Notes: generated by a model not told the origin, from the sequence alone. A stretch of 64,000 nt of DNA from Serratia sp. FDAARGOS_506 (GCF_003812745.1 NZ_CP033831.1:1860001-1924000), one strand, 5' to 3'; counted from the first letter of the stretch, positions 22,303-33,040 are shown. Numbers and translations are program-made.

Positions 22303-22424
22303 GGCGTTCCCCTTCGTCAGATCCTGAATCGACACCCGCAACATGCGGCATGCTGTCCGCCAGTGTGCAGCACCCAACTTCAGCCTGTGCAAAGGCAGTG
22401 TAAATCTGCTTAAAAATCCCCGCC

Positions 22425-22733
22425 TTACCGATACAGGATCGCCTGGGAATACCATTGGCCCGGCACGATGGTCTCGCTGTTCATGATGATCACGTAATAC
22501 CGGGCGCCGGCGGCGGTGGCCTTGCGTTGGATCTCTGCTTCTACGTCCATCGGGCTGCCGCGCACTACGGCGGTAACGGTACCGATTTTCACCAGCTCGG
22601 CGGTCTGCGCGCGGACGATTTCCTGCGCCTGTGCAGTGGGCGGCGGTGGCAGTTTCGGCGTGGTGGTCATGAGGCCGCAGGCGGAAAGCTGTGCGGCCAG
22701 CGTCAGGGCAATGAGTGTGCGGACAAGCGTCAT
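22425..22733 (-). CDS. bsmA: BsmA (YjfO), DUF1471 lipoprotein of biofilm and peroxide stress
   Basis: A 102-residue lipoprotein. The signal peptide ends in the lipobox LSAC, giving a lipidated Cys19. A Pro-rich spacer and a DUF1471 domain with VVRGSPMDVEAEI and AGARYYVIIMNSE follow. In E. coli BsmA affects biofilm maturation and peroxide resistance. The start at 22733 gives the lipoprotein signal; longer forms upstream lack one. It is separated by about 120 bp from yjfN, on the same strand. Confidence 0.88.
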   Translation of the reverse strand: MTLVRTLIALTLAAQLSACGLMTTTPKLPPPPTAQAQEIVRAQTAELVKIGTVTAVVRGSPMDVEAEIQRKATAAGARYYVIIMNSETIVPGQWYSQAILYR

Positions 22734-22859
22734 GGTGACCTCTGAAAAGCCGGTAGATGGCTTCAGTGTAACGCAATATAAGCTGGAACAGATTGAGCTA
22801 ACGCTGGCTGGCGCAAGTTTGTCATGATGAATGCCAACAGGTGAGCAGAGGATAAACGG

Positions 22860-23612
22860 ATGATCGAAATTCATGACGAGCGGGCGGGCGATATTGCGGT
22901 GATCCACGCCGTCCCCGCAGGACACTATCACCGGCCCTTGCCAACGGTGTTCTTTTGTCATGGCTATACCTCATCGAAAGAGGTGTACGCCTACTTCGCC
23001 TATGCGCTGGCGCGAGTTGGTTTTCGGGTGGTATTGCCGGATGCCGATCGGCACGGCGAGCGGTTCGACGGCGATGAGGCGCGGCGTCTGGCCACGTTTT
23101 GGGAGATCCTGCGCAGTAATATCGACGAGTTACCGCAGATCAAGGCGCATTTCGAGCGGCTCGGCCTGATTGCCGACGGGCGTATCGGCGTTGCCGGCGC
23201 CTCTATGGGGGGCATGACCGCGCTTGGCGCCTTCGCACGCTTCCCGTGGATCCGGGCGGCCGCCAGCCTGATGGGTTCCGGCTATTATCGGGCGCTGGCG
23301 CAAACGCTGTATCCGCCGTTGGACGAAGAGGGCGAGGCGCTCTCGCCGGCGGCGTTTGCGGCGCGCACCGCCGTGCTGGCGGAATATGAGCTGGAAGGGC
23401 GTTTGGAGACGATCGTCGGGCGGCCGCTGCTGCTGTGGCACGGCGAGACGGACGACGTGGTGCCGGCGGCGGACAGCCTGCGTTTGGCGGCTGAATTGCG
23501 GTTACATGGCGCGGACGGCCGTTTGACGTCGCTCATCGAACCGGGGGTGAAGCACCGCATCACGCCGCTGGCGCTGTCCGCCACGGCCGACTTCTTCCGC
23601 CGCGAGCTGTAA
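22860..23612 (+). CDS. yjfP: Alpha/beta-hydrolase esterase YjfP
   Basis: A 250-residue serine hydrolase. The oxyanion-side motif FFCHGYTSSKE, the nucleophile elbow GASMGG (about residue 119), the acid in HGETDDVVP and the catalytic His in GVKHRITP form a complete triad. E. coli YjfP is a carboxylesterase acting on short p-nitrophenyl esters; the natural substrate is not known. It is divergent from bsmA. In E. coli the ula ascorbate genes come next; here they are absent. Confidence 0.9.
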   Translation: MIEIHDERAGDIAVIHAVPAGHYHRPLPTVFFCHGYTSSKEVYAYFAYALARVGFRVVLPDADRHGERFDGDEARRLATFWEILRSNIDELPQIKAHFERLGLIADGRIGVAGASMGGMTALGAFARFPWIRAAASLMGSGYYRALAQTLYPPLDEEGEALSPAAFAARTAVLAEYELEGRLETIVGRPLLLWHGETDDVVPAADSLRLAAELRLHGADGRLTSLIEPGVKHRITPLALSATADFFRREL

Positions 23613-23949
23613 TGCGCGCCGGGCGTGTTGCATGGAATTGCACCGCTCTGTGCGGGCTGTTTCACCCATCGTTTGGTCGAGTGAAGGGGAGAATGTCTGC
23701 GTGAGTTCTTTCAGAGCCGCAAGGCGCAGAGGGCATGATGACGAGCGTCAGCAGTACGGCCGAGACCGATCGCGGTTTAATGGGAACGATGAAAGCGCGC
23801 GCCGAGCTTAACTCAGCGGCGTTCAGCATGCCGGCGTTGCTCAAGCTGTGACGGGTGAGAAAGTGGAGCGCCCAACGGGCGGCGCTCCGGTGCTGGCTGA
23901 ACGGGCTTTCTGATGAAGCCCTGGGGAGTCCCTGGCGTGGCGCGTCTCT
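23613..23949. other. Gene-free interval between yjfP and yjfY
   Basis: These 337 bp hold no gene I can support. Small open frames occur on both strands but lack a convincing ribosome binding site or family match. It contains the hairpin listed at 23865-23888. In E. coli the ula regulon lies at this point, so the interval may be the remnant or boundary of a lineage difference. Confidence 0.6.
23865..23888 (-). terminator. Candidate terminator after yjfY
   Basis: The 8-bp stem GGAGCGCC / GGCGCTCC, read on the minus strand, is followed by ACTTTCTC. It lies about 60 bp past the yjfY stop. The T tail is weak. Confidence 0.45.
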
Positions 23950-24216
23950 TTAGCGGTACAGTTCGGCGCTGACGTGCATCGTGCTGTTGTCGCCCGGTTC
24001 GTGCAGGGCGATGATGCGATAAGAGCTTGCGCCGCGTTGATCGGCGATTTTACTGACCTGGCTGCTGGCGTCATCTGGCGAAACCACGTTCTGGTTCAGG
24101 GTGACGAAGCCGACGCTCTGGCGTTGATCGGCCTGGTGCGTGCTGATCTCCGTCGCGGCCATCACGTTGGCGGAGAACAAGGCGGTCAGCGCCGTCGCGA
24201 GAATGATGCGTTTCAT
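23950..24216 (-). CDS. yjfY: DUF1471 periplasmic protein YjfY
   Basis: An 88-residue secreted protein. The signal peptide (MKRIILATALTALFSANVMAA) is followed by one DUF1471 domain with VGFVTLNQNVVSPDDA, QRGASSYRIIALHEPG and the C-terminal MHVSAELYR. It matches YjfY of E. coli in sequence and in position before rpsF. The role is unknown; relatives respond to acid, peroxide or envelope stress. Another DUF1471 gene cannot be excluded as the true orthologue. Confidence 0.85.
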   Translation of the reverse strand: MKRIILATALTALFSANVMAATEISTHQADQRQSVGFVTLNQNVVSPDDASSQVSKIADQRGASSYRIIALHEPGDNSTMHVSAELYR

Positions 24217-24542
24217 AGTGCCTCTCTTAACCTCTTGCCGTTACGGCCTGACAGCGAGTGTCGCTGCGGCAAAAAGTCATTTATCTGCATTGAATAACCT
24301 GGAAACTTTTTCGTCGCGCTGTCTGCGGCGGATATGGTTAATTTTAGTCCGTTGCAGCGGATTAAAAAGCGGGTGCTTTTGATGACCTCTTTCAAAAAAA
24401 ATGAAATAGATTTGTGACTCAGCGCTGATTTCATTGAAAGATTTTTGAAACCGATGGATCGGCGTACATAGGTTCTCCCACGAGCAAATCGTGCTATTTC
24501 CCATAGAGCCTTGCATTAACGCGAATAAAACCCACGCAGTCC
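24217..24542. other. Intergenic region between yjfY and the rpsF promoter
   Basis: A 326-bp AT-richer region with no gene I can support. It should hold the yjfY promoter on the minus strand, but I could not fix its elements. The rpsF promoter starts at its right end. Confidence 0.6.
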
Positions 24543-24571
24543 TTGAGTTTCCCGCCCTGCGTCAGTATGAT
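24543..24571 (+). promoter_or_regulatory. Sigma-70 promoter of rpsF-priB-rpsR-rplI
   Basis: The -35 TTGAGT (24543-24548) and -10 TATGAT (24566-24571) are separated by 17 bp. The expected start is near 24578, giving a leader of about 90 nt. Confidence 0.75.
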
Positions 24572-24599
24572 TACGCGTCATTTTTCAGCCGCACACTAA

Positions 24600-25069
<470 letters not shown>

Positions 25070-25077
25070 TTGCCGCC

Positions 25078-25627
<550 letters not shown>

Positions 25628-25654
25628 TCGGCCACTGTCCATTAACGACTTTGA

Positions 25655-26119
<465 letters not shown>

Positions 26120-26142
26120 TTTACGCGGCTGTTAACCCGGTT

Positions 26143-26174
26143 AAAACGCCAGCCTCGCGCTGGCGTTTTGCTTT
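26143..26174 (+). terminator. Intrinsic terminator after rplI
   Basis: The 11-bp stem AAAACGCCAGC / GCTGGCGTTTT with loop CTCGC is followed by GCTTTT. It ends the S6 operon. Confidence 0.9.
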
Positions 26175-26230
26175 TCTGCGCCCGGCAAAACGCGCTACGC
26201 TTGAAGACGGGATGAAAAGGAGAGCGTGCG

Positions 26231-26584
26231 ATGGCAAAAATTACGCTACAGCGGGTTTACGATTTCAGCGCGCCGGCGCCGGAACACTGTTATCTGATAG
26301 ACAGGCTATGGCCGCGCGGCATCAGCAAGGAACGGCTGACGGGCGTGCAGTGGCTGAAACAGGTAGCGCCGGATGACGAGCTGCGCAAGTGGTTCCATCA
26401 GCATACCGACCAGTGGGCGCTCTTCGAGGAGCGTTACCGGCGACAGCTGGCGGCCAACGATGCCTGGCAGCCGCTGGTGGCTCTGTTACGGCAGGGGCAA
26501 GCGCTGACGCTGCTGTATGGCAGCAAAGATACCGAGCACAATCAGGGCGTGGTGCTGCGCGAGTTTTTGCTGGCGCAGCTGTAG
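26231..26584 (+). CDS. DUF488 family protein (YeaO-like)
   Basis: A 117-residue cytoplasmic protein. The N-terminus ITLQRVYDF and the conserved YLIDRLWPRGISKE, then WLKQVAPDDELRKWFHQH and LLYGSKDTEHNQ, are hallmarks of the YeaO-type DUF488 family. No activity is established. The gene stands alone between the S6 operon and convergent ytfB, only 3 nt from the ytfB stop. No E. coli gene that I recall lies here. Confidence 0.8.
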   Translation: MAKITLQRVYDFSAPAPEHCYLIDRLWPRGISKERLTGVQWLKQVAPDDELRKWFHQHTDQWALFEERYRRQLAANDAWQPLVALLRQGQALTLLYGSKDTEHNQGVVLREFLLAQL

Positions 26585-26587
26585 GGA

Positions 26588-27259
26588 TTAGCGTTCCCGG
26601 CGGTAGCTGCCGTCGGCCTGGCGGCGGAACAGCGCCTGGTTGTTGTCCACCGTGGTGACCGACAGCGCGTTAATCACGCCGTTGGCGTCGCGTTCGATGC
26701 GCACTTCCTGGCCGGCTTTCATGTTGCTCAGCGGCTTGTCGCCGCCTTCCACCTGCGCCATGGCGAACACGTCATTCACCGGCAGATTGTTGTCGCGAAA
26801 CAGCTGGGCCAGGGTTTGGCCGGGCTGGATCTGATAACGCTGCCAGTTGCCCGCCGGCGCCGGTTCGTTGGCTGAAGCGGCGCCGCCGCCGTTTTGCAGG
26901 TCGGCCTGCAGCGGCACGCTGGTTTCCTGCTGGGAAACCGGGAACGGCTGTCTTTCGGGCGAGTAGGGCCACAGCAGGGCCAGCAGCAGGATGATGCCGA
27001 AGATCAGCACCCAGCGGCGATGAAAGTAGGGCAGCGGCTCCATCCAATGGAAACCGTCCGGCAGATGCCAGACTTTGGCCAGCAGCGCTTTGACCTGCTG
27101 CATTTTGTCGTTGGCCGATGGTGGCTCCGATGGCGGTTCCGCGCCTTCAGACGTGGGTGCGGCGCCCGGTTTCAGGCGCTGGCTGACGTTCAGCCAGGTG
27201 CGCAGCAGCGGCTGGTAGATGCGGGTGGTTTTCCTTCTCCTGGGCGCGATTCTGCCCAT
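26588..27259 (-). CDS. ytfB: OapA-family cell-surface and division protein YtfB
   Basis: A 223-residue single-pass membrane protein. A basic, Pro-rich cytoplasmic part (1-80) precedes the membrane helix (about 83-99, WVLIFGIILLLALLWPY). The periplasmic OapA domain (about 135-223) has a LysM-like glycan-binding core, YQIQPGQTLAQLFRDNNLP. E. coli YtfB localizes to the septum and binds peptidoglycan; OapA of Haemophilus affects adhesion. It is divergent from fklB, the E. coli arrangement. Confidence 0.9.
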   Translation of the reverse strand: MGRIAPRRRKTTRIYQPLLRTWLNVSQRLKPGAAPTSEGAEPPSEPPSANDKMQQVKALLAKVWHLPDGFHWMEPLPYFHRRWVLIFGIILLLALLWPYSPERQPFPVSQQETSVPLQADLQNGGGAASANEPAPAGNWQRYQIQPGQTLAQLFRDNNLPVNDVFAMAQVEGGDKPLSNMKAGQEVRIERDANGVINALSVTTVDNNQALFRRQADGSYRRER

Positions 27260-27526
27260 GGTGACCTCTCTTCGACGGCGTAGTAATTAGCGCGGCGCGG
27301 CAAGCGCCTCGCCTGCCCGATATCCTGCTTTCAGTATAGTCCGCTAACTGATTGAAGCGAAAGGCAGCTGAGCGGCAGAGCCGGGGTTTGCGGCTGCGGG
27401 CGTTAACAGAAGGTTATTGTTTCTTTTTCTACGACAAAAGTCATCATTCTCCACACAAGATTTTACCCGGCATTGACGCGCTGTTATGCTGCGCTTTCGA
27501 CTTTTTACAGACTTAAGGAAAACCCC

Positions 27527-28147
27527 ATGACAACCCCTTCTTTTGACAGCGTTGAAGCGCAAGCAAGTTACGGGATTGGTTTACAGGTCGGCCAGCAGCT
27601 GCAAGAGTCCGGGCTGGAAGGTTTGCAACCGGAAGCTTTGCTGGCGGGTTTGCGTGACGCGCTGGAAGGGAATGCCCCGGCGGTTCCGGTAGACGTGGTG
27701 CACCGTGCGCTGCGTGAAATCCATGAGCGTGCGGACGCGGTGCGCCGTGAGCGTCAGCAGGCGATGGCCGTTGAAGGCCAGAAATTCCTGGATGACAACG
27801 CCAAGCGCGACGACGTGACGCTGACCGAGTCCGGCCTGCAGTTCTCCGTGCTGGAGCAGGGCAACGGCCCGATCCCGTCCCGTCAGGACCGCGTGCGTGT
27901 GCACTACACCGGTCGTCTGATCAATGGCGACGTGTTCGACAGCTCGGTCGAGCGCGGTCAGCCGGCAGAATTCCCGGTCAGCGGTGTGATCCCTGGCTGG
28001 ATTGAAGCGCTGACCCTGATGCCGGTCGGCTCCAAATGGCAGCTGTATATCCCGCACAACCTGGCCTACGGCGAGCGTGGTGCAGGCGCGTCCATCCCGC
28101 CGTTCAGCGCGCTGGTGTTCGACGTCGAGCTGCTGGAAATCCTGTAA
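27527..28147 (+). CDS. fklB: FKBP-type peptidyl-prolyl cis-trans isomerase FklB (FKBP22)
   Basis: A 206-residue dimeric prolyl isomerase. An N-terminal helical dimerization domain (about 1-90, with [13 protein letters not shown]) is followed by an FKBP domain (about 100-206) with [38 protein letters not shown] and AYGERGAG in sequence. The ATG at 27527, after TTAAGGAAAA, gives the known N-terminus. It has no signal peptide, so it is cytosolic. In E. coli cycA follows; here ytfE does. Confidence 0.95.
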   Translation: MTTPSFDSVEAQASYGIGLQVGQQLQESGLEGLQPEALLAGLRDALEGNAPAVPVDVVHRALREIHERADAVRRERQQAMAVEGQKFLDDNAKRDDVTLTESGLQFSVLEQGNGPIPSRQDRVRVHYTGRLINGDVFDSSVERGQPAEFPVSGVIPGWIEALTLMPVGSKWQLYIPHNLAYGERGAGASIPPFSALVFDVELLEIL

Positions 28148-28166
28148 TCCCACCGAGGATTGCGCT

Positions 28167-28192
28167 GGGCGCCTTCGTGGCGCCCTTATTTT
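28167..28192 (+). terminator. Terminator after fklB
   Basis: The 7-bp stem GGGCGCC / GGCGCCC with loop TTCGT runs into TTATTTTA. It lies between convergent fklB and ytfE and overlaps the ytfE stop. Confidence 0.75.
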
Positions 28193-28856
28193 ATGCGCCG
28201 CGCAGTGCGCGCGGGAACAGCAGATTGTTTTCCAGGCTGATGTGCTCCATCAGATCGCCGATGAACTCGTCGATGCCGGTGTACAGCGCTCGCCAGGTGG
28301 TGCAGGCGCCCTCCGGCGGCGTTACGTTATCGGTGAGGAACTTCACCACTTCCAGCTGCTCGCCCGCCTCGTCATGTTCATGCTCCATCACCGAGATCGG
28401 TCCGGCGGCCTGCGGCCCCATGCCCTGTTTGATCAGCGGGAACAGGATCTGCTCTTCTTTCATCATGTGATTCTCCAAATCCAGGCGGATCAGATTCAGC
28501 TGCTTCGCCAACCCGCGCGGGCAGCTGGGCTTGTCGCCGTGCACGCGTTCGACCTTTTCCGCCATCAGCACCAGCTCTGCCAGCTGCTCGCGATGCCGCT
28601 GATGAAAGCGCGGCAGAATGTAATCGATCACCTCACCGAGCGGCGCCGTGCGCCAGTCCCGGCTTTGCTCCGGCGTGGCGGCGAGCGCGGCCAACGCGTT
28701 CTCCAACTGGTCGATGTTCAGCCCTTTGCGCTCGGCGGCGCGTGCCAGCGATTGCCGGCCGCCGCAGCAGAAATCCAGCTGATGCTGGCGAAACAGACGG
28801 GATGCACGGGGAATGGCGATAGCGAGCGCGCCAAGGGATTGATTGCGGTAATCCAT
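28191..28856 (-). CDS. ytfE: Iron-sulfur cluster repair di-iron protein YtfE (RIC)
   Basis: A 221-residue hemerythrin-like protein that restores Fe-S clusters after nitric oxide or peroxide damage. The N-terminal ScdA domain carries the paired cysteines C30-C31 (DFCCGG). The di-iron ligands are His and Glu in [21 protein letters not shown] and HISLENN. An NsrR-type palindrome lies about 35 bp before the start, overlapping a plausible promoter, so expression should rise on NO exposure. The nsrR gene is about 12 kb away. Confidence 0.96.
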   Translation of the reverse strand: MDYRNQSLGALAIAIPRASRLFRQHQLDFCCGGRQSLARAAERKGLNIDQLENALAALAATPEQSRDWRTAPLGEVIDYILPRFHQRHREQLAELVLMAEKVERVHGDKPSCPRGLAKQLNLIRLDLENHMMKEEQILFPLIKQGMGPQAAGPISVMEHEHDEAGEQLEVVKFLTDNVTPPEGACTTWRALYTGIDEFIGDLMEHISLENNLLFPRALRGA

Positions 28857-28888
28857 GGTAGTGCCTCTTTAAACGAAGGAATCTAATA

Positions 28889-28909
28889 ACATGCATTTTA
28901 AATGCAATT
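28889..28909 (-). promoter_or_regulatory. NsrR operator of ytfE
   Basis: Core TGCATTT-T-AAATGCA at 28892-28906, a perfect 7-1-7 palindrome, matches the NsrR consensus (TGCATTTNAAATGCA core). On the minus strand it overlaps a likely -35 TTGCAT with TAGATT 16 bp downstream. Confidence 0.85.
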
Positions 28910-28945
28910 TAAAGGGCGCACCAGCGGGAAAATCGAAGAGGAGAT

Positions 28946-28970
28946 GGCCGGGGTGGGTGAGGCCCCGGCC
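28946..28970 (-). terminator. Candidate terminator after cpdB
   Basis: The 8-bp stem GGCCGGGG / CCCCGGCC with a 9-nt loop lies just past the cpdB stop. On the minus strand it is followed by a pyrimidine-rich but mixed tail, so its efficiency is uncertain. Confidence 0.5.
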
Positions 28971-28976
28971 GGGTGA

Positions 28977-30929
28977 TTATTTCGCGCTGAGATCGATACG
29001 ATACACCGCGAAGCCGATGCGGTCATTGCCCTCGGCGGTCATCGGATATTGAGCGTGCTCCTTGATAAACGCTGTCGCTTTGTCCGACGGCGAGGTCTCG
29101 AAGCGGATATCCAGCGGCTGCTGGCTGCTGAAGGTCGCCAAACGCCAGTTGTTGTCCGCCTGCGGATGCACCGCGCCGCGCCGTTGGGTTTCGGCGCTGA
29201 TGTAGGCTGCCAGCACTGAGCGGTTCTCGTCCGGCGAAGCGAAGGCGATGTGTTTGTCGCCGGTGCCGGCAAATTTGCCGCCGTAGGCGCGGTAATTGTT
29301 GGTGGCGACCAGGAAGGTGGCGTTCGGATCGATCGGCTTGCCGTTGAAGGTCAGCTGCTTGATGCGCTCCGCTTTATCGTTGATCAGTTGGCATTCGCCG
29401 TCGTAGCGCGCCGGCTGGCTGACGTCGATCTGGTAGTTGACGCCGTCGATCACGTCGAAGTTATAGGTGCGGAAGCCGTCCCAGTTGATCAAGCCTTGCG
29501 GTTTACCGCTGTTGACGTCGATCTGGTTGAACTGGCCTGCGGAGCACTCCAGCCACTCTTTCACCTCTTTGCCGCTGGCCTTCACCACCACCAGGGTATT
29601 GGGGTAGAGATAGAGATCGGCGGCGTTGCGGAAGGTAAGTTGGCCCTTTTCCACTTCGACGAAGCTGGCCGGATCGTTCTTGCGGCCGCCGACTTTGAAC
29701 GGCGCCGCCGCAGAAAGTACCGGCAGATCGGCCAGATCCGGGTCGCCCTGGATGTAATGTTCGACGTAGGCCTTCTGTGCATTGTTGACGATTTGCACCG
29801 TCGGATCGTCCTGCACCAGCGCCAGGTAGCTATACATGTTGCCGTCGGATTTGCCGATCGGCTGGCTGACGAACTCGCGCGTGCCCTTGTGATCGTCCGC
29901 CAACACATTCACCAGCGCAGCGTCTTCCGCCGCCAGCGATTTCTTGTTCTCTTTGTCGTAGATCGGCCGTGCTTCCGCTTTGGCGGCGGTCACTTTCCAG
30001 CTGCCGCTATCGTTGTTGAGCTGCAGGTCGACCACGCCGAGATGATCGCCCCATTGGCCCGGCATCACCGCCGGTACGCCGTTCAGCAGGCCCTTCTCGA
30101 TATCCGCGCCTTTGATGTTGGCGAAGTCCTTGCTCGGGAACACCGCATGGGCGTGGCCGAACATGATGGCGTCGATGCCCGGTACCTGGCTGAGGTAGTA
30201 GACCGAGTTTTCCGCCATCGCCTTGTAAGGCTCGCTGGACAGCCCGGAATGCGGGATCGCCACCACCAGATCGGCGCCCTGTTTACGCATTTCCGGCACG
30301 TAGCGTTTGGCGGTGGCGGTGATGTCATCCACCGTCACCTTGCCCTGCAGGTTAGCCTTGTCCCACACCAGGATCTGCGGCGGCACGAAGCCGATGTAGC
30401 CGATGCGCAGCGTATGCGCCTTGCCGTCGCGGTCTTTCACCGGTGTATCGACGATGATGTACGGCGTGAACAGCGGTTTTTGCGTTTTGGCGTCGATGAC
30501 GTTGGCGTTGATATACGGGAACTTGGCGCCGGCGATGGCGTTCTTCAGGTAGTCCAGCCCGTAGTTGAATTCATGGTTGCCGATGTTGCCGACCACGTAG
30601 TCCAGCGTATTCATCGCCTTATAGACCGGATGCACGTCGCCCGGTTTCAGCCCTTTGGCCGCCATGTAGTCGCCGAGCGGGCTGCCCTGAATGATGTCGC
30701 CGTTGTCCACCAACACTGCGTTGGCGGCCTGTTGGCGCGCCTGCTGGATCAAGCTGGCGGTGCGCACCAGGCCGAATTTATCGGTCGGTGTGTCCTTGTA
30801 GTAATCGAAGTCCATCATGTTGCTGTGCAAGTCGGTGGTTTCCAGCACGCGCAGGTCGACGGTGGCCGCCTGCGCCGAGGCGCACACCAGCAGCGCAAGC
30901 GCGGACAGCGTCAGTGGATGCTTCATCAT
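28977..30929 (-). CDS. cpdB: Periplasmic 2',3'-cyclic-nucleotide 2'-phosphodiesterase / 3'-nucleotidase
   Basis: A 650-residue periplasmic enzyme that hydrolyses 2',3'-cyclic nucleotides and 3'-nucleotides for scavenging. The signal peptide [21 protein letters not shown] supports a start at 30929 (or 30926); reading further upstream destroys it. The metallophosphatase domain has [24 protein letters not shown] and FGHAHAVFP. The C-terminal 5'-nucleotidase domain has [15 protein letters not shown]. Divergent from cysQ across about 255 bp that should hold both promoters. Confidence 0.95.
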   Translation of the reverse strand: MMKHPLTLSALALLVCASAQAATVDLRVLETTDLHSNMMDFDYYKDTPTDKFGLVRTASLIQQARQQAANAVLVDNGDIIQGSPLGDYMAAKGLKPGDVHPVYKAMNTLDYVVGNIGNHEFNYGLDYLKNAIAGAKFPYINANVIDAKTQKPLFTPYIIVDTPVKDRDGKAHTLRIGYIGFVPPQILVWDKANLQGKVTVDDITATAKRYVPEMRKQGADLVVAIPHSGLSSEPYKAMAENSVYYLSQVPGIDAIMFGHAHAVFPSKDFANIKGADIEKGLLNGVPAVMPGQWGDHLGVVDLQLNNDSGSWKVTAAKAEARPIYDKENKKSLAAEDAALVNVLADDHKGTREFVSQPIGKSDGNMYSYLALVQDDPTVQIVNNAQKAYVEHYIQGDPDLADLPVLSAAAPFKVGGRKNDPASFVEVEKGQLTFRNAADLYLYPNTLVVVKASGKEVKEWLECSAGQFNQIDVNSGKPQGLINWDGFRTYNFDVIDGVNYQIDVSQPARYDGECQLINDKAERIKQLTFNGKPIDPNATFLVATNNYRAYGGKFAGTGDKHIAFASPDENRSVLAAYISAETQRRGAVHPQADNNWRLATFSSQQPLDIRFETSPSDKATAFIKEHAQYPMTAEGNDRIGFAVYRIDLSAK

Positions 30930-31184
30930 TTTGAGCTCTCTCCATTCCATTATTCGAGTGTTATCGCAGAGGGAAATGTAATTAACATTGCTTGCCACAG
31001 CAAACTGTGAAGTGTGGCAGAAAACGGCGGCAGGTAACGCGGGGAAGTTCACAGTTGTGCCCAACAAGATCTGAGGAATTCCCGGGGGTTAGCCGGTTGA
31101 GATGGATATTCGGCGTAAAAAAAACTAGTCTGCTAGCAGAGACAGAGGGAAATTTCCCACGGAGATGCAGAGTTGAGGTGCATG

Positions 31185-31925
31185 ATGTTAGAGCGAATTT
31201 GCCAACTGTCCCGCGAGGCGGGGGCGGCGATCATGGCGGTGTACGACGGTGAACAACCGCTTGATGTCGCACAGAAAAAAGATGATTCACCGGTGACGGC
31301 GGCCGATCTGGCGGCACATCACATCATCAAGCGCGGCCTGGCGGCGCTGACGCCTGAGGTGCCGCTGTTGTCGGAAGAAGATCCGCCGGCGTGGGAAGAA
31401 CGCCGCAACTGGACGCGCTACTGGCTGGTCGATCCATTGGACGGCACCAAAGAGTTCTTGCACCGCAACGGTGAGTTCACGGTCAATATCGCCCTGATTG
31501 AAGACGGACAGGCGGTGATGGGGGTGGTGTACGCCCCGGCGATCGACGTGTTGTATCTGGCGGAGCGCGGCAAGGCCTGGAAAGAGGAGAAGGGCGTGCG
31601 GCAGGCGATCGGCGTCAGCAACGCGCATCCGCCGCTGGTGGTGGTGAGCCGTTCGCATATCGACGACGAACTGAAAGACTATTTGCAGCAGCTGGGCGAG
31701 CACCAGACCGTATCCGTCGGTTCCTCGCTGAAGTTCTGCCTGGTGGCGGAAGGCAAGGCGCAGCTCTATCCGCGCTTCGGGCCGACCAACATTTGGGACA
31801 CCGCCGCAGGGCATGCGGTGGCGGTGGCCGCCGGGGCACAAATTCACGATTGGCAGGGCAAGCCGCTGCTCTATACCCCGCGTGAATCCTTCCTCAACCC
31901 CGGCTTCCGGGTTTCGCTATTTTGA
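31185..31925 (+). CDS. cysQ: 3'(2'),5'-bisphosphate nucleotidase CysQ
   Basis: A 246-residue Mg-dependent, Li-sensitive phosphatase that converts PAP to AMP and controls PAPS levels in sulfate assimilation. The inositol-monophosphatase motifs are [20 protein letters not shown] and, near the end, [17 protein letters not shown]. The ATG at 31185 is 6 nt from GAGG and gives the E. coli length; the ATG at 31182 is a close alternative. It is convergent with ytfJ, with one base between the two stops. Confidence 0.96.
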   Translation: MLERICQLSREAGAAIMAVYDGEQPLDVAQKKDDSPVTAADLAAHHIIKRGLAALTPEVPLLSEEDPPAWEERRNWTRYWLVDPLDGTKEFLHRNGEFTVNIALIEDGQAVMGVVYAPAIDVLYLAERGKAWKEEKGVRQAIGVSNAHPPLVVVSRSHIDDELKDYLQQLGEHQTVSVGSSLKFCLVAEGKAQLYPRFGPTNIWDTAAGHAVAVAAGAQIHDWQGKPLLYTPRESFLNPGFRVSLF

Positions 31926-31926
31926 G

Positions 31927-32484
31927 TTAGTTCGCCAACAGCTGGTGCAGCTTGGACATTACCTGCTGCACCTCTTCCGGTGTCAGCGCGCCATCTTTGG
32001 CGAACTGAATGCGCCCTTGCTTATCCAGCACCACAATAGCTGAGCCTTTTGGCTGCAGATCCCAGGCTTTGCGCACGTTACCGTCGCTGTCGACGATGAA
32101 CTGCGACCACGGGAACTCCTTCTTGCTGTCTTCAATGCTGCTGCGCACGAACATCGCGGTGCCCATCAGGGCATCGTCGGTGTTGACGATTGTCGTCGTT
32201 TGGTAACGATCGTGTGGTAGCTTCGCTTTCTTGATCGCTTCAATCAGTGGGTCGTTCATGTCTTTGGCGGAGCTGCGGCCGGCAATATGTTGTATCACTC
32301 GCACTTTTCCACTGAGCTGCGCGCTGTTCCAGTTCTTGTAGCTAAAATTACCATCAGCGTAATTGAGCTCTCCTTTGTCGCTGACGCCGACCGGCGCCAC
32401 GCGCTGTTGGAGCTGGAAGTTGTGCGCGGAAGCGAAAAGCGGGGCGAGCAGCAGGGATACCATCAGCATGCGACTTGTTTTCAT
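31927..32484 (-). CDS. ytfJ: Periplasmic thioredoxin-fold protein YtfJ
   Basis: A 185-residue secreted protein. The start at 32484 gives the signal peptide MKTSRMLMVSLLLAPLFASA, cut before HNFQ. The remainder resembles the YtfJ family, a redoxin-like fold without a CXXC pair, and contains GKVRVIQHIAGRSSAKDMN and GSAIVVLDKQGRIQF. Function is unknown. Longer starts upstream lack a signal sequence. Confidence 0.88.
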   Translation of the reverse strand: MKTSRMLMVSLLLAPLFASAHNFQLQQRVAPVGVSDKGELNYADGNFSYKNWNSAQLSGKVRVIQHIAGRSSAKDMNDPLIEAIKKAKLPHDRYQTTTIVNTDDALMGTAMFVRSSIEDSKKEFPWSQFIVDSDGNVRKAWDLQPKGSAIVVLDKQGRIQFAKDGALTPEEVQQVMSKLHQLLAN

Positions 32485-32814
32485 GCTTTCTCCTTGTAAT
32501 GAGTGGAATTTGTGCGACAGCACTTCGACAGCCTAAAGCATAGGATGTGATAAGAGGTCTGTCCTGTTAACCGGATCGCAGATTTTCCCTTGGTTCGCTA
32601 ATCATCAGATTTTGAAGGGATATCCTGAAAACGTTATAAATTATCATATACAATTCTGTCAAAAAGTGTAAATCCAGCGTAGATCTCCGGGCAGAAGTGA
32701 ACGTTCTGGTCTTTACTGGGTCTACTACATGCAATCAAGTTGCGTTCTGAATTTCGAGGCTGCCACCTTTGGCGGCTCGCTGAGCGCATGGATCAACGGG
32801 AGGAGCGTAAAAGA
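32485..32814. other. Divergent intergenic region ytfJ/ytfK
   Basis: A 330-bp gene-free region. The central AT-rich part around 32625-32660 (GTTATAAATTATCATATAC) is promoter-like. A PhoB-like half box CTGTCA occurs at 32656-32661, but its partner is misspaced by one base. GGGAGGAG before ytfK is a strong ribosome binding site. Confidence 0.55.
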
Positions 32815-33021
32815 ATGAGAATCTTCCAGCGTTATAACCCTTTGAAAGTGGCAAAGTACGTTAAGACCCTGTTTCGCGGAAGGCTGTATATCAAGGACGT
32901 GGGCGCATTTGAATTCGACGAAGGGAAAATCCTGCCGCCGAAGATCCGTGACAAGCGCCATTTCAGCGTGATGTCTGAAGTAAACCGTCAGGTGCTGCTG
33001 TTGCAGACCGAGATGGGTTGA
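32815..33021 (+). CDS. ytfK: YtfK (DUF1107), activator of SpoT-dependent stringent response
   Basis: A 68-residue basic protein, [20 protein letters not shown], then [17 protein letters not shown] and [13 protein letters not shown]. It is nearly identical to E. coli YtfK, which stimulates SpoT to raise (p)ppGpp under phosphate or fatty-acid starvation. The ATG at 32815 follows GGGAGGAGCG. A longer in-frame reading upstream has no support. It is single-gene, closed by a strong bidirectional terminator shared with ytfL. Confidence 0.92.
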   Translation: MRIFQRYNPLKVAKYVKTLFRGRLYIKDVGAFEFDEGKILPPKIRDKRHFSVMSEVNRQVLLLQTEMG

Positions 33022-33040
33022 ACACCACGCTGACAGCGGT

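Noticed and set aside
23662-23844. 60-codon minus-strand frame between yjfP and yjfY, at first recalling a leader peptide
   Set aside because: It lacks the Val or Leu codon runs of attenuator leaders, has no downstream terminator pair and no biosynthetic operon after it.
29250-31010. 586-codon open frame antisense to cpdB
   Set aside because: Complete overlap with a well matched cpdB, biased composition and no family signature. It is a shadow of a GC-rich gene.
32656-32671. Possible PhoB box before ytfK (CTGTCA then GTGTAA)
   Set aside because: The half-sites are 10 bp apart instead of 11 and the second half matches only 4 of 6 bases. E. coli ytfK is reported as phosphate-responsive, but this site alone is too weak.
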